Assembly (NCBI GenBank): GCA_022457065.1
Contig: JAJGBQ010000001.1
Span: forward strand, 2,728,001-2,792,000
Direction: 5' to 3'
DNA length: 64,000 nt
From: Curvularia sp. ZM96
Taxonomy: Eukaryota > Ascomycota > Dothideomycetes > Pleosporales > Pleosporaceae
Under the pieces are notes generated by a model. The model did no database searches. It had not been told where the DNA came from and was given only the letters and a program-made list of their open reading frames with translations. Shown in pieces: positions 34,202 to 46,335 of this stretch; the stretch's first letter is position 1, and each line of letters starts with the position of its first letter. A program made the position numbers and the translations under genes.

Positions 34202-36417
34202 GTTTGTCGGAAAAGACAGGTGACGTGGGACATTGAACCGTGGGTGCTAAGCGGCTCAAATATGCGCGCGTTGCTGTTAGACAGCTGAAGCGTGCGGAAC
34301 CGGTGGCGTCCAAGGAGGGGAATGGTCGCACGCGCAAGCTGAATGGTGCGCCCTATCCAGACCTCGGCTTTGCTTTAAATGGTCGCTCACCATTCAGCTC
34401 ATGATATTGAGGTAGCTTGATCTGACACAAGTTGACAACTTTGAGGTGGAGGTGGAGAATAGTGCTTGTTTCGGCCTAGTCTGAATATAGTGCACAGCCA
34501 GCAATATGGCGAGTGAGAGTTACGGTACTCGCTGGAAGGATGTTAACGATACACAACGCCTAGTGAACTAGGTCAAATTTGGTCCTGCGAGGTTGTATGT
34601 ATGCTACAAACTGCCTTTCTGCTCCATTTGCGCCCACGACTATGCACTAGACTTTACCATGTCCGGCACCCTGCATCGATCCCGAAGGCTGTTTGCGCAG
34701 TATCTTGGAGGTAGGACGAACACGAAGGAATTCCGCACCTACATACATATACATGTACATACATGCTGTCCATGCAGTTGCTGGACAAGCACCGGCGGAC
34801 AGGGCAGGGGTGATTGCTGGATTAGGTCAGCGACACGTGCGGCCGCCTGCCTCTGACGAAGAACTTCATGAGGACGTCCATCAAATTCTTAACAATCCAA
34901 AGTCATGCACGGCCAACCCTTTCCGACAGCATCCACCGTATGCGGAGGCGGCCACAGAAGCAGTTTTTAGCCGGTCCTACTGATCCCACTCTGTACACTA
35001 CCCCCCTGGCTGGTTGGGAGATGCGAGGCGTGCGGGGAAATGGCTGGCTTTCCAACCTGAAACGAGAGCGGTCAGGCCGTCCTAACCACATTGGCTTTCT
35101 CCAGGCAGATCGACATTGCCATTGTGTGCACGACGAGTACGTGCAACAGGGTGTCAGGGTCTTTGGTTGCAACAGAGGCAAGCTGGCAGGCTCACGGTCG
35201 GCCTGCCTGGGCAGCTCTGCGCTCCTCGTAAGTTGGAGTAGACCAAGACACGGCTTCGCAGGTCCAGGAGCCCTGGATCGGTCTACGGGAGTACGTACTC
35301 CAACCTCTCGTCTTCTCGGATGGGGACGACGTGCAGGGCGGCATGCACCCGTGTCCGGCCGTGGAAAGCTGCACTGCCCCTCATTGCGTGTAACGCGGAC
35401 CGGCTGGCGACTACAGTCCTGACTGGTTGAGCTCCTGTTGCGGTCCTCGAGCTGCCGGATGACGTGAGGAGATGCAACGCCCTCGACCGGCCGGCACGCC
35501 CATCCCACGCCAGGGGCCTGGAACTCGCTGGCGAGCAGCAATCAGAGGCACGTTTGCCGCGCATGTTGGAGCACAAGTGGGTCGTGTTATATCATGGGAG
35601 GCTGTGACAGTGACGGTCAAGGTGAGCCCATGCAGAGCCCAACATCAGCCGCCGTCGTCGCTGAGGGCCGCAAGAGCAAGACCACACTGTGACGGCGCCG
35701 CAGCCGCGTCTACCCCCAAGCAGCGAGTGCGTCTCTGGCGCGCGTGCATGCACAGGGTTTTTGCGGGAACCGGAGGGTCCAAGGACGACGCCTGGGCAGC
35801 GTAATCCGCGACCAAGCAGAAGCGCAACGTATGCGGAATCAAATCGCACCAAGCACCGCTAGCTGGGCGCGCCACAGCCTCCCCTGATGGACCCTGACCT
35901 GGGCTGCGAAGCCGACGCTCCACCTCTGCTTGCTTGCTCGCTCGCTGCTGGCTTGCTGGCTGGCTGGCTCTCTGGACTTTGCTCTTCCGGCGCTTCACCT
36001 CTGAACGGGTGGCCAATACTGCCACTCTTCCCCAAGCCTTGTCTTGTCCCAAGCCACGACTCGCTCTGTGCATAGGCCATCCAGTGCGCGCTGCTGTGAC
36101 CCGCACTACCAGCGACCTCCGTCCCTGCCTACGTGCCGACCCTCCACCATCGTTTCCGTCCCATCTCTATACTAAACGACCACGAACAGCGGGCTAGTCG
36201 AGGCCAGCAAGGGCATTTGCCCGGTGTACCAATTATCTTGTATGTGACTTGGTCTTATCCATCGCGGTACTGGGAGGCGGGTTGGCTGGAGGGGACCGAG
36301 GGGACAACCGCCGCGGCTCCCATCCCCGACACCACACCGCCCGCCAAACCCCCACACCAGCTTCGACGACGTTCGCGCTGACGTGAAGACCAGTGTATTT
36401 CTAGTTTTCCAGTCAGC
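34202..36417. other. Long intergenic stretch upstream of the Pumilio gene
   Basis: About 2.2 kb with no supported gene; the many open frames come from high GC content and overlap on both strands. A CTTG/CTGG-rich simple run occurs at 35928-35972. The last 400 bases are pyrimidine-rich and likely form the leader and promoter of the Pumilio gene. The long upstream distance would suit a gene with a long 5' UTR. Confidence 0.45.
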
Positions 36418-39400
36418 ATGGCCTACCAAGGCATGGGGGGAGGCAACGGCCTGCGATCTCCACGCGAAGAGGCGTCCTTCTTTTCCTTGAACCGCGCTGC
36501 TCAGAATGGCGACAGCCGCGCGACCCTGCACCGGCGCTTCACCACCAACAACATCCCAACCCTGAGCACTCCTTTGTCTCCTATCGGTCAGCAACGTAGA
36601 CAGGCGGCAGAGCCGACCGAATTCACAACAGCGGTATGTCGACATTCTCGTACAAGTATGCGTGGAAGAGCTGGGACTGGTGCTGGTGCTGGTGGTGACT
36701 TGCATGTCAGAGCCGCGCAGCTTCCACAGCGACAGGGACCGACTTGGGTGCCAGTCGTTACCCTGCATCGGTATCCAGAGTGTCGTGCTTTTTGGCTGAG
36801 TAAATGCGTGGTGAAGAAGAGTTGGGGCTAACGACCGATATCCTGACAGACCTATCACAAGCTCCAAGTTGTAAGTCACCTTCACCGAGCCTTTACTAGC
36901 GAGACCCTTGTTTTCCTGCTCGACTGCCGCCGCTGTCACCGCTCAGCCCGTTTGTTTTGGCGAGATTGCGACCCGATGTTTTGATATCTGCCTTCACCTC
37001 TGCTTTGTTTCTCGCCTAAACCCAACACACGCCCGAAACCCCCAAACTCCCCAAACTCCTCAAACTCCTCAGCATTGCTAGCGCTATTACTGTATATCTC
37101 TCTCCTATCACTTCGAGTACATATTCCCTACCTTTATTTGCATCTGCCATTGCTTTCGACGGCTTACGTCAAGAGCGGCGCCGTTGCCTCGCGCTACACC
37201 TCTCGGTTTGCGTGACCAGCCAGCTAACTTCTAACCAGCTTGAGAGAAAGAGAATCGAGCACGAATATCTCAAAGAAGCCAAGCGGCGCTTCGACGCTGA
37301 GATGGAGTTACTTAACCTTCAAGCCCAGCACGGCGAAGGGGAAGGCAATCGCTTCTCGAGCGAGGGCGCATACGGCGGCCCGGCTCATAGCCAGCCCACG
37401 ACGCCACCTGAGTACAACGAGGGCAACGGCTTCCCATCTGCGCTTTCGCGCCCTAATCGCTTCAGCATGTCGAGCATCAATCCAGCCATGATTACTCGCG
37501 GCAGCAGGGCCAATTCTCAGGTTACCTCGCCACCTGCTAACGTCCAGGGTGCCAACGGCATCCATAGCAGCACTTTCCCTTCGCAGTCTATGCCAGGTTC
37601 TCGCCGCAACTCTGAGGAGGACCACGATGATTTTGAGAATGACGATTTCACCCCGCTGAGCCCAGCTGCGCGCAAGTAAGTTTGGCTTTACTCTACCTTT
37701 CCCCCCGACAACCACTGACTGCATGGAACAGGAACAACCGCATGTCGATGCCTGTGACTCGCATGGACTATGGCCACCGTGCAGGTCTTCCGGACCTTGA
37801 GGCTGTCCTAGGCCACATTGACACTGCCGGGTATCTGTTCGGTCAGGAAGACAGGGCCCATGCTTCGCAAGACGGCAACGGCTTTCTTCAGATGAGCAAC
37901 ACCAAGGATGATTTCCCAGTCCTAGTTCGTCGCGACGGCGCAGGTAATGGTACGAAGGTTTCTGCATCTTCCGCTGCGCTTGATTTGGCCCTTTCCCAAT
38001 CCCCTGGCCCGGACGCCCAGTTCTCGGGCTGGAATGGCCACCGCCATCGTCAGGCTCAACAATCCCTTCCCGCTAACACGTTCCGCACAGCCCAGCAGAT
38101 TGAGGACTACGACTCCGGTCGATCCAACGGCAACGGCAACGTTGATGTTACGCCCAAGAAGACGTTGGCCAACAACCGTCGCTCTGTCGAGTTCAGCTTT
38201 GCCAGCCCTACAGGTGCCATGCCAAAGTTGACTCAGTCCTACTCCACCAATGACGTCCCGACTCTGAAGAACAGCAGCGGCAGCGGCATAAATGGAGCGA
38301 GCGGCATTGGCTTCACGTCCCATGCCCAGCAGCACTTTCACAACCACAATGCTAGCCTCGGTCGCATTCCGCAGAACGCCATGCCCAACAATCGCAACAG
38401 CCGCGATCTGTCCATGGTAAATCGCGAGTCAGAGTACCACTCTGCAACTGGCATGCATACAAGCACCGCCCCCTACGGCCCTAGTGTTACCTCAGCTGCT
38501 CCCAACGGCGGAAGCGGAGGCTTGGCAAACGTCGGCCAGGCAAACGTCGGCCAGCCAACCATGTCGCAGTACTCTGGCGCTGCAAGTACCAACCCTGGAC
38601 ATTACGGTTATGGGGTATCAATGCTCAACAATGCCATGAACAGCCTCAATCTTGGACCTGGGTCGGGACCTGGACCGCAGTATGGTGGACCTCAGTACGG
38701 TGGACCTCCTGGTTATGCGTCCAACGGCATGTATGGCAACGCACCAACATACAACCCCTATGCCACGTATGGACCAGGCGGTCGGGTTCAGGACAGCCAG
38801 GCTCGCGTCATCCAGAGTCGCCGCATGCAGAATGACGCCAACAAGTACATGAACTACGACTTGAAGACGATGCCACGCCAGGAAATCTACAACCTGTGCA
38901 AGGACCAGCACGGATGTCGCTTCTTGCAGAAGAAACTCGAGGAGCGCAACACGGAGAACATCCAGATCATCTTCGATGAGACTGCTCCCCACGTTGTCGA
39001 GCTCATGACTGATCCCTTTGGCAACTACCTCTGCCAGAAGTTGCTTGAATTCTGCAACGACGAGCAGCGCAACACGCTTGTTCGCAATGCAGCTCCCGCC
39101 ATGGTTCAGATTGCGTTCAACCAGCACGGCACCCGCGCTCTGCAGAAGATGATTGAGTTCATTTCGACCGATGACCAGACGCAGATGATTATTCGCGCCT
39201 TGTCTGGACAAGTCGTCGACCTCATCCAGGATCTCAACGGCAATCATGTTATCCAGAAGTGTCTGAATCATCTCAAGTCAACTGATGCACAGTTCATCTT
39301 CGACGCTGTCGGCGAACACTGTATCACTGTTGGCACACACCGTCACGGCTGCTGCGTTCTACAGCGTTGCATCGACCATGCTTCTGGTTTCCAGAAGGTC

Positions 39401-40168
39401 GATCTCATCCGTCAGATTACGGCACACAGCTTCCATCTTGTACAAGATCCCTTTGGCAACTATGTCGTCCAGTACATCTTAGACCTCAACGAAGCCTCCT
39501 TCACGACGCCTATGTGCCAGGGTTTCCAGGGCAAGATTTGCGAGCTGTCTAAGCAGAAGTTCAGTTCTAACGTCATTGAGAAGTGCATCCGCTGCGCTGA
39601 GCCACAGATCAAGGCCATGATGATTGAGGAACTGCTTGATGTTGAGCAGCTTGAGCAGCTCATGCGCGACTCGTACGGCAACTATGTGATCCAGACTGCT
39701 CTCGAGTTTGCGCCTGCAGAATTGTGCATCCACCTCATCGAGGCCATGCGTCCGATTCTGCCGACCATCCGCCAGACCCCTTACGGTCGTCGTATCATGA
39801 GCAAAGTTGCCGAGCGCGAGAGCCGCCTTGCTGCTTACACGGGTCGCAACGCTTCTGGACAGACATCTCCTCCTGGCGCTGCACAGGGCGCTTCCGAATC
39901 GACAGCATACGGCCCCCAGTCTCAGTACCAGCAGGCGCCCATGTACACGTCCAATGCCAACTATGGACCCAACATCCTTTCTCCGCAGCCGCACCGTCAG
40001 CCACACCGCTTGAGCAACCCTGCCCCTCCTCTCCACTTGCAAAACTCTGTGCACAACAATGGCAACCAGGGTTATCAGTCACAGCAACAGCAACAGCAGT
40101 ACGGCATGGCTCAAGCCAACGGCACCCACGCTAATGGTGGTCACGGCGGTCATGGCCAGTGGTTCTAG
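36418..40168 (+). CDS. Pumilio-family RNA-binding protein (Puf4/Mpt5-like)
   Basis: Four exons, 36418..36633, 36850..36870, 37239..37675 and 37732..40168, give 1,036 residues. PUF proteins bind 3' UTR elements and repress or localise mRNAs in the cytoplasm. The long N-terminus is Ser/Asn/Gly-rich and disordered, apart from a helical basic segment (LERKRIEHEYLKEAKRRF) rejoined from the 21-nt second exon. The PUF domain covers about 590-915. Repeat cores in order are HGCRFLQK, FGNYLCQK, HGTRALQK, NGNHVIQK, HGCCVLQR, FGNYVVQY, SSNVIEK and YGNYVIQT, then a closing YGRRIM. Repeat 5 HGCCVLQR and the overall order resemble yeast Puf4/Mpt5 more than Puf3, so the specificity class is inferred. The tail is Gln-rich (QSQQQQQQ) and ends HGGHGQWF. 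Exon 2 is tiny and sits between long introns (216 and 368 nt). Confidence 0.93.
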
Positions 40169-41252
40169 GATGAGGCGGCTCGGAGGCTGGACGACGTTAT
40201 GATATGACTTGACGAAGCATACTACGTTTGAAAGCAATCAAAAGTACTCAAAAGCTTCAGGACATGGTCGGGCCACATGTGCGTCTGTCCACTGGACTGC
40301 AACTAGGATTTTTCCTTTTCTGTCAACCGGTCTGGTCTGTGAGGCAAGGTATCGGGCTGGACATATTCCTTGCATGGAGATATTCCTTCCATTCACCACC
40401 TCTTGCTATCAGCAGATTGGTTTTGTATACTACGGCTACACGATCATCATCAAGGAGCGTAGGCATTCCTTGGCATCTTACGGCGCATGGATACGAGGCA
40501 CGGCGGAGTTTTTTCTTTTCCTTCTTTCATTGCCTTCCTTTCGATGGACTTGTATTCTACCCCTTCACTTTCCCCACGTTGCTTTGGTTGCACGGATTGT
40601 CGATACAATGGCGGCACCTTGGTGCAACTAAAAGAAACGTTGAGCATGAGCACAAGCACGAGTATGAGCACGAGCACTGTCGCCACGTAGGCGGCCCCTT
40701 CCCTTTGATCGATGAAAGTACAGTACGGTTTTGCGATGGCCACTTGTCGTGAGCCTGGAGCTAGGTGGCACGTCTCAAGTAGACACTGGAATCAATGAAT
40801 GAATAGAATTATGCACAAGTGTTTTGGCCTGGGTGATGCTTTGTTCTTGGCGCACAGAGAGAAATCACATGCAGAGTGCGACGTTGAAGTCGGCCTTTGG
40901 TACTGGTAGACTCAGCAGATGTGTGGTTGGTTGGGGCGAGTGGCGAGATATGACGAAGGGCGAGGAGTGGACGAGTCCAGCGCTTGGTGCCTTCCGCTTC
41001 TGGAACCAACGTCTCCCCAACTTGAAACACCTTCCTCGTTATTTCTAGCCCACCTAATATCCTCACCTAGGACACGTACATAGCCGCTTACACCGACTGC
41101 ACTGGAACGTCTGCTATAATCCCTCAGCAAACCGATAATCCGACCACCAAATACGTCACCTGGAACCTCGTGGCGATCGCCTCGGCACGCAAAGCACCGC
41201 AACCCGCTCTCCTTGCAACCCTTACAAGGCTCCACCGGGAGACTGATCCAAG
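40169..41252. other. Intergenic, 3' UTR of Pumilio and promoter of inhibitor gene
   Basis: No gene was seen. It includes an imperfect hexamer run (GAGCAC/GAGCAT units) at 40641-40679. TG-rich motifs that PUF proteins might bind in their own 3' UTR were not assessed. Confidence 0.45.
40641..40679. repeat. Imperfect hexamer repeat
   Basis: Six or so degenerate units of the form GAGCAY/AGCACR in a row. Non-coding, located about 480 bp after the Pumilio stop codon. Confidence 0.5.
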
Positions 41253-41655
41253 ATGCGCTCCGTTATCCTCTCACTCCTTGTTGCGCTCCTCGCGACCCTT
41301 GCCATGGCTACCGCACCACAGCGCAGCGTCATCATCAGCTGGCCCAACGATACACCCGACGACATTGTAGAGAAGAGCAAAGATGCCATCAGGGCGGCCA
41401 AGGGTAAGCCCCCGAACCACCCGTTTTCCTTTTCTCGATTTTCTTTTCCTCGTTTCCCCACCGGGGATGCATGCTTTTGGAAGTGAGGCTGACGACATGG
41501 GCCTAGGTATCATTACGCACGAGTACAACATTATCAAGGGGTTCTCGGCCACGGCTCCCGCGTCGGCGCTCGAGATAGTGTCGGCCCTGAGCGACGTGTA
41601 CAAGTGTGAGATTGAGGAGGATGGCATTGTCACGACGCAGAACGGCAAGGAGTAG
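41253..41655 (+). CDS. Small secreted I9-type peptidase inhibitor
   Basis: Exons 41253..41403 and 41507..41655 encode 99 residues. The protein is an isolated inhibitor I9 domain, the fold of subtilisin propeptides and of yeast proteinase B inhibitor. Residues 1-20 (MRSVILSLLVALLATLAMA) form a signal peptide, unlike the cytosolic yeast inhibitor. The domain then runs SVIISWPNDTPDDIVEKSKDAI, then GIITHEYNIIKGFSATAP, then LSDVYKCEIEEDGIVTTQ, matching the family's beta-alpha-beta order with the GFSA turn. No protease domain follows, so it can act only as a stand-alone inhibitor or chaperone, in the secretory pathway or outside (inference). The 103-nt intron is phase 1. Confidence 0.88.
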
Positions 41656-42363
41656 GACGGCGACGCAGCAGCAGAGTAGTGGTGTGGTGTGGTAGGGGAC
41701 GATCAAGGGCAGAATGCACGACGCAAGCGTTTCTGCGCCTCATTTTGGGCTCTGGATTATGGCGCTCTGGAGTTTGGGGGACAGGTCTTGCTAGTGGGTT
41801 TTGAACACAGTGCTGTCTGTACCGAGTCTCCTGTCCCATGCGTGATGTACTTCGCACCGTGATATGTAAATGGCTGGCCTCTGATATCTGACATGTGTAG
41901 ACGACAGCATGGTGGAGCCTTGCCGCGGCCCCTTCCCCGCCATGGCTCTGGGCCACACCCCCAAGGGGACGTGCATGTCGCCTGCGAGGGCCCGACGCCA
42001 TGATGCGCGTCATGTATCGACGACTGTAGACGCCTACACTCTGAAAATCGCCCTCGGTCGTCAGTGCCCAAGGCCGCCTCCGTCGTCGTCGCGATCCGAG
42101 CACCACACAGCGGTGAAGGCGGCCCCGCGGGAGTGTGAGTTGTATTCCGGCCTAGCGCTGGGAACACCCAACCTCACCCTCAACGCGTCGACACGTCCTT
42201 GCTGCCAGGAAACAGCCTGTGCGTGGTGGAGCAGCGCCCTCTACAAGTCTCTGCAACACGCCTCGAAATGCGACACTGCCACCCCAATCTCTGCCCACAC
42301 CTACTCCTAGACAGGCACACACGCGGCTAGTCGAACCCCCACGACGCCCGCACCGTCCTCACC
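41656..42363. other. Intergenic between inhibitor and Hook genes
   Basis: No gene was supported; frames on both strands reflect GC-rich sequence. The Hook promoter must lie in the right half, where the start context CACCATGG is strong. Confidence 0.45.
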
Positions 42364-45300
42364 ATGGACGACTTCAAGCCCGAGCTGCTCAAGGCGCTCC
42401 TCGACTGGGTACGCCTCTTGCACACCTTAGGCCTGTTTCGAGCAATGCCCAGCTGATGATTATTTTTTCTTGCTGCAGGTCAATACCTTCGACCTGCCCT
42501 ACAGAATCACCTCGCTGAACCAACTCGAAGACGGCCAGATACTCTGGCAGATCCTCGCCGACATCGACGCAGACTACTTCAATGAGTCCCTACCCAATTT
42601 TGAAGAAAACCACCGCCGCCAGTCGGACAATTGGATCCCACGATGGCAGAACCTCAAGCACATCGAGCGCACCACATCGACGTATATCCGCGAAGAATGC
42701 GAGCAGCTGCCCGTCCTTACAAAACGCATGATACCAGACCTCAAGACAGGTGCAAGAGACGGATCCACCATGCTCGTCGCAAAGCTGACCATGGCCGTGC
42801 TGCTCGCTGCCTGCTTCTCACCCCGCAGCAACCAGCGGATGCTCCAGGTCATGCCCAAACTCGGCACCAAGACGGCTGAAACCATTGCCGAAGCCATCCA
42901 GGAAATGCAGGCCCTCGACCAGCGCATGTCAGAACTCGGTGTCGATGCAGAGTTGACTTCCGATCCCATCCTCCCTGGCTATCGGACACCCACCCGCGCA
43001 GCCTCTGGCCAACCACCCGCCCCAAGCAATGAACTTGAGCAAGAGGCGCAACTGTTCGAGGCCAACAAGGACCGGCAAGCATTGAAGGTGCAAGTTGCAA
43101 AGCTGAGCGAGGAGCTCAAGGCCTCACGAGAGCGCATAGCCAGACTGGAGGAGGAAGTAGCAGAAGCAAGCGCCTACCTCGATGTCCGCGCCGGCCAGGC
43201 GCAGCGAGCCGAGTCAGATGATGTCGAAAACCTACGCAATGATCTGCTGCGCGACCGCCAGTACATTGATCAGCTTGAGCAGGACCTGGCTAGTGCGAGG
43301 GAGATTATGGACAGCCAGAAGCGCCGTCTCGATCGGTTACAGGCCGAGGAAGGATCAAAACAAGAGCTGCGCGACCAGCTACAAGTCATCAAGGCGGAGC
43401 GCGACGAGCTGAGCCAAAAGGCAAAAGCAAACGAGAATCTCAAGAAGAAGATCGAGTCACTGACCAAGGAGACGAAGCAACTGGAGGCGCTGCGGGAAGA
43501 CTACCAACAAGCACGTGAGCGGTTGGCACAGTTGGAAAACGTCGAGGAGCGAATCGAAGTCCTACAAAATATCATCAAGGAGAACGGCCAGACACTGGCC
43601 AACGGCGAACAAGCCATCTTTGAGGAAAAGGGAAAGCGGACACGAGTCGAGCACGAGAACCTGATGCTCATGAAGCAACTGGAGCAAACGCGCGAGCTAC
43701 AATACAAGGCTGAGGATGCCAAGCAGGAGCTCGAGGAGCGGATACGGGAGTTGGAATCAGCAAACCATGCAGACCGTGGCGATACCCTGGAGGATGAACT
43801 CTCGCAAGACGAGAATGCAAATCAAGAACCCGAAGTGAAGCACACATCCGAAGGACGCATTAGCGCAGACGCCATTGCTTTGCAACAAAGAGTCGACATT
43901 CTCACTGCCCGGTTAAAGTCCTTGGAAACAGAGACACTCAAGCAGATGCAGGAGAACCTGGGGCTGCGATCCGATATGATGGCGGAAAAGGACGAGAACA
44001 GCCAAAAGTAGGATACCTTCTTATACACTTCACTATGATCAAGCTGACGACGTCTTAAATAGGCCCTTTCTTGAGCAGAACGAGAAACTCCAGACAGCTC
44101 AGGCCGAGCTTGAGGAACTTCGCCGTCGGTTACGAGAGCAGGACCTCCAGATGGCTGAACTTCGTAACGAGCTGAACAGGAGTAGGTCTAATGTGCAGTA
44201 AAATAAACAGGCCAAGCTGACTCTTCGGTAGAAGCTGACATTGACGATGACGTACGGGCGGCTAGTATGCAAAAAGAGCATGAGCGTCTGCTAGTACTGC
44301 AAGAGAGGACAAACGACCGACTGCGGGAGTTGGAACTTGCAAATGCAGAAAAGGCTAGCCTTTTGCGAGCAGCGTTGCTCGACCGCGAAAATCTCCCGCC
44401 AGAACTCCTCGAACTCAAGCGGGCAGAGACAATACAGCAAATGCGCGAACGGATAGAGTCAGTCATCAAAGCACCTCCGGAAACACAACCCAAAGTTCTG
44501 GACGCGACCAGCTCCGAGATTGCCGAGACTGTACTGTCGTCGGAAGCGGCTCTGGATAAAGCGAAAAAGGTAAGCAATGATCAGATTTCTCATGCCAAGT
44601 CGTCTTCCTCTGCCTTTGACGCTGCTGTCACTACCATGAAACGACATCAACTCGAGTCGTCGTTTACTACTGGTATTCTAGTGTCGCCGTGTTCGCCGCA
44701 GAGAAGCTACCCTGAGAAGAACAAATCACCTTCCGAGGAGTCTGCTTGGACGACGGTCATGGGACAAACTACACTGGATTGTATGGCGCGGGCAGCCTTG
44801 TCAGAGACAAGCAAGCTGCCAGCAATGTGCGATACCGAGTACTGCATGGAAGATCCTCTCAGTGACTATGTGGCAAGTTTGTCCCTGGCCTGGCTGCCTG
44901 AGTATACTTGTCTTGGCGACATTTTCTTTCCTTCTCCATCCTCACGCTGCATTTAAGAGCCTCGGCTGACTTGTGTAAACAGGACCTTCAAGAACAGATC
45001 GACATGAACGAATCGCTGCGCGTACAACTCATCCAGGCTAAAGCAGAAACGGCAGGAAAGGGCTCGGTACGCACTCGGTTATCAGATCACGCAAAGCTTA
45101 GAATACTGACAGAAACAGGCCGAGCTTCAACAAGAAATCGACAACCTCCGCCGCGAAAATGCGCTGGTCAAATCCATGTGGTACGACATGAACCAACGAC
45201 TACTGAGCAACACGGTTATCCTGCAAAGACGCAGCGAAGCACCCAAAGGCTGGCTCGGAAAACAGCGAGCCGCTGTTGGAGGCGCAAGCGTCTTAGTACG

Positions 45301-45365
45301 TCAGCTTCCCTCCAAACACACTTGATTCAAAAGTTGCTAACAGACGACCACAGGGCCGGAGGTAG
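42364..45365 (+). CDS. hookA: Hook-family dynein cargo adaptor
   Basis: Seven exons, 42364..42408, 42479..44007, 44063..44181, 44232..44569, 44983..45066, 45119..45295 and 45354..45365, give 767 residues. Hook proteins link cytoplasmic dynein to early endosomes (with FTS and FHIP partners), driving endosome movement along hyphal microtubules. The N-terminal Hook domain (about 1-160, calponin-homology-like) starts MDDFKPELLKALLDWVNTF and includes WQILADID and W-PRWQNLK-I. From about 190 to 640 it is heptad-rich coiled coil, full of Glu, Leu, Arg and Lys. The C-terminal part (NALVKSMWYDMNQRLLSNTV, then PKGWLGKQRAAV) is the conserved cargo-binding end. The last exon is only 12 nt (Gly-Arg-Arg-stop). 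The fourth intron is 413 nt and open in frame for most of its length, so an alternative longer product is possible. Confidence 0.88.
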
Positions 45366-46335
45366 GAGCCGCAGTGCCTCAAACGCAAGTGTCACGAACC
45401 GACGGACCGCTTGTGTCGTTCCTCTTTATTGTTCATCTTGTCGGGCCCCAGAACCACGTGTGGTTCAGCATAGCGCAGGTTTGGTGGCATTTATATTGCG
45501 TCAAGACGTATAGACGGATAGTCTTTTGTCACTTATACCCACTTTTGTTCATTTGCATGTAGCGCGGGAGTTGTTGATGGCACACACTTGAGTTGGCTGG
45601 TTGACTGGTTGGCGCTGGTGATGGTTGATAAAAAAAGAGACGGGTTTTGTTTCCCCTTACTATTTTTCACTTATTCGCTGTCGATGCATAAAAAGATATT
45701 ATACATTTCAATCGAAAGCCATTTGCGCATTTTACATACTCAGTTTGTTTACTTACTCCGTCGGTGACACGCCAGAATAATCTAACCAGCCCGCTTACTA
45801 TCAGTCCCGCAACAAAAAAAAACAAGGTACAAGGTGCATGCGTATACCTGCCTTTTCTGTATCCCTCCTCCCAAGACCCGGCTATTCCTGATTAGGAAAG
45901 CGACAAGAACGACCTGCACTGAGAAGATTCGCTTGGCACCTTACTTCGTCCGCCCCATTGGGTACACGGCGTGCCTGACTGCATGTCATACGCATGTATT
46001 GCTGTTTGCGATGCTGTTGTGAGTGGTACGAGATCCTTTTCTTGCTAGGACATAGGACAAGGGGGGACTAGGCGTTTAATATGTCGGGCGAAGATCCGAG
46101 GCCGTGTGTAATGAAGCGAGTATTTAGAACATGGGGAAGGGGGGGAGGGGAATATATATTTGATTCATGGGCAGCAGGTCCAGTGGTTTTTTTTTCTTTC
46201 CTTGTCTTCTGCCGCTACCTGCCTACTGACCCGTTTTTTTGTTGTGGTGGTGGACTTTCGTTCTCCTTTCCTGAGCTAATTGGTTTGGTTTAACATACTT
46301 TTGGACGAGAAAAAGAAGAAGAAAGGACGGAAAAC
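45366..46335. other. Intergenic between Hook and aminopeptidase genes
   Basis: AT-rich with homopolymer runs; no gene was seen. Short ORFs here have no support. It ends with a purine-rich leader (GAGAAAAAGAAGAAGAAAGG) just before the aminopeptidase ATG. Confidence 0.45.
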
